From positions 1-41,484 of the forward strand of contig NZ_CAMXVC010000015.1 of assembly GCF_947252345.1 (NCBI RefSeq): DNA of 41,484 bases, written 5' to 3'. The notes under the pieces were generated by a model. That model did no database searches, was not told the DNA's origin, and worked only from the letters and a program-made list of their open reading frames with translations. Below are positions 41,295 to 41,484 of this stretch, one piece after another (the first letter of the stretch is position 1; each line of letters starts with the position of its first letter). Both the position numbers and the translations under genes were made by a program. This DNA is from an uncultured Finegoldia sp. (GTDB taxonomy: Bacteria; Bacillota; Clostridia; Tissierellales; Peptoniphilaceae).

Positions 41295-41443
41295 ATGGGA
41301 CTTTTATTTAATGATAACAATGAGATAAATGAAAAGATTAAAAATGAATTTGGAAATTTAGACAATCATTTAATAGCATTTAAGCATAATGGTATAAAGA
41401 AGGGATTGGCTAAATTATTAATAATAGGGGGGGTATATTATAC
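41295..41443 (+). CDS. Truncated unknown protein at the contig end
   Basis: ATG at 41295 follows AAGGAGG at an ideal distance. The reading frame (MGLLFNDNNEINEKIKNEFG and on) stays open for about 50 codons to the adapter at 41444, where real sequence ends. The visible part is charged, then becomes hydrophobic (KLLIIGGVYY), perhaps the start of a membrane helix. It contains a G7 run at 41427-41433. Partner of the XRE gene; no family recognised. Confidence 0.6.
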
Positions 41444-41476
41444 CTGTCTCTTATACACATCTGACGCTGCCGACGA
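41444..41476. other. Nextera transposase adapter left on the contig end
   Basis: The 33 bases match the reverse complement of the Nextera Read 1 adapter: mosaic-end CTGTCTCTTATACACATCT followed by GACGCTGCCGACGA. The remaining eight bases (41477-41484) are exactly the length and position of an i5 index. None of this is from the organism. Confidence 0.97.
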
Positions 41477-41484
41477 AACCTTAT

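Overview
The window is 41.5 kb of an AT-rich, low-GC Gram-positive genome. Genes are tightly packed, mostly on the + strand, with strong AGGAGG ribosome-binding sites and several TTG/GTG starts. Gene content (peptide import, Nudix, sirtuin, QueH, YkpA-type ABC-F, a molybdenum-cofactor block, an anaerobic radical-SAM/Fe-S cluster) fits an anaerobic, peptide-using member of the Tissierellia/Peptoniphilaceae, of the Finegoldia kind. That placement is inferred from style and content. The right edge is a contig end: a Nextera transposase adapter and probably an 8-base index are still attached from 41444, so the last 41 bases are not biological.

Layout. 1-5.9 kb: a five-gene oligopeptide ABC importer (D-F-B-C-A order) behind a consensus promoter whose -10 lies inside a near-perfect palindrome. 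6.0-9.5 kb: a membrane-anchored SH3b protein, DNA polymerase IV, and a PadR regulator with its HAAS/DUF4097 partner. 9.6-15.1 kb: a run of housekeeping genes (THUMP RNA methyltransferase, PAS-SpoIIE phosphatase, glucose-6-phosphate isomerase, a half-size AI-2E-like membrane protein, a HerA-type ATPase). 15.1-18.9 kb: a lone minus-strand methyltransferase, then a C39-like peptidase, a SpoU RNA methyltransferase, a HAD phosphatase and QueH. 19.0-25.2 kb: FdhD, a formate/nitrite-type channel, MoeA and a MobA-MobB fusion (molybdenum cofactor handling), continuing with Nudix, EamA, sirtuin and zinc-ribbon genes.

25.2-30.5 kb: a double-rhodanese lipoprotein, then an overlapping five-gene cluster: DUF2064 nucleotidyltransferase-like domain fused to an APH-type kinase, a family-2 glycosyltransferase, a dicluster Fe-S protein, an ArsS-like radical SAM enzyme and a C-GCAxxG-C-C protein. 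This is the best candidate in the window for an uncharacterised biosynthetic system; no arsenic methyltransferase accompanies it.

30.5-39.7 kb: a large FAD dehydrogenase, a PfkB sugar kinase, guaB-purE-purM, a YkpA-type ABC-F protein and guaA. 39.7-41.4 kb is gene-poor and unlike the rest: a 103-bp folded repeat element, a 20-bp tandem repeat on a promoter, two copies of a 42-bp leader sequence each followed by a tiny or frameshifted membrane ORF, a small membrane protein, and an XRE regulator with a truncated partner gene. It looks like degraded accessory DNA.
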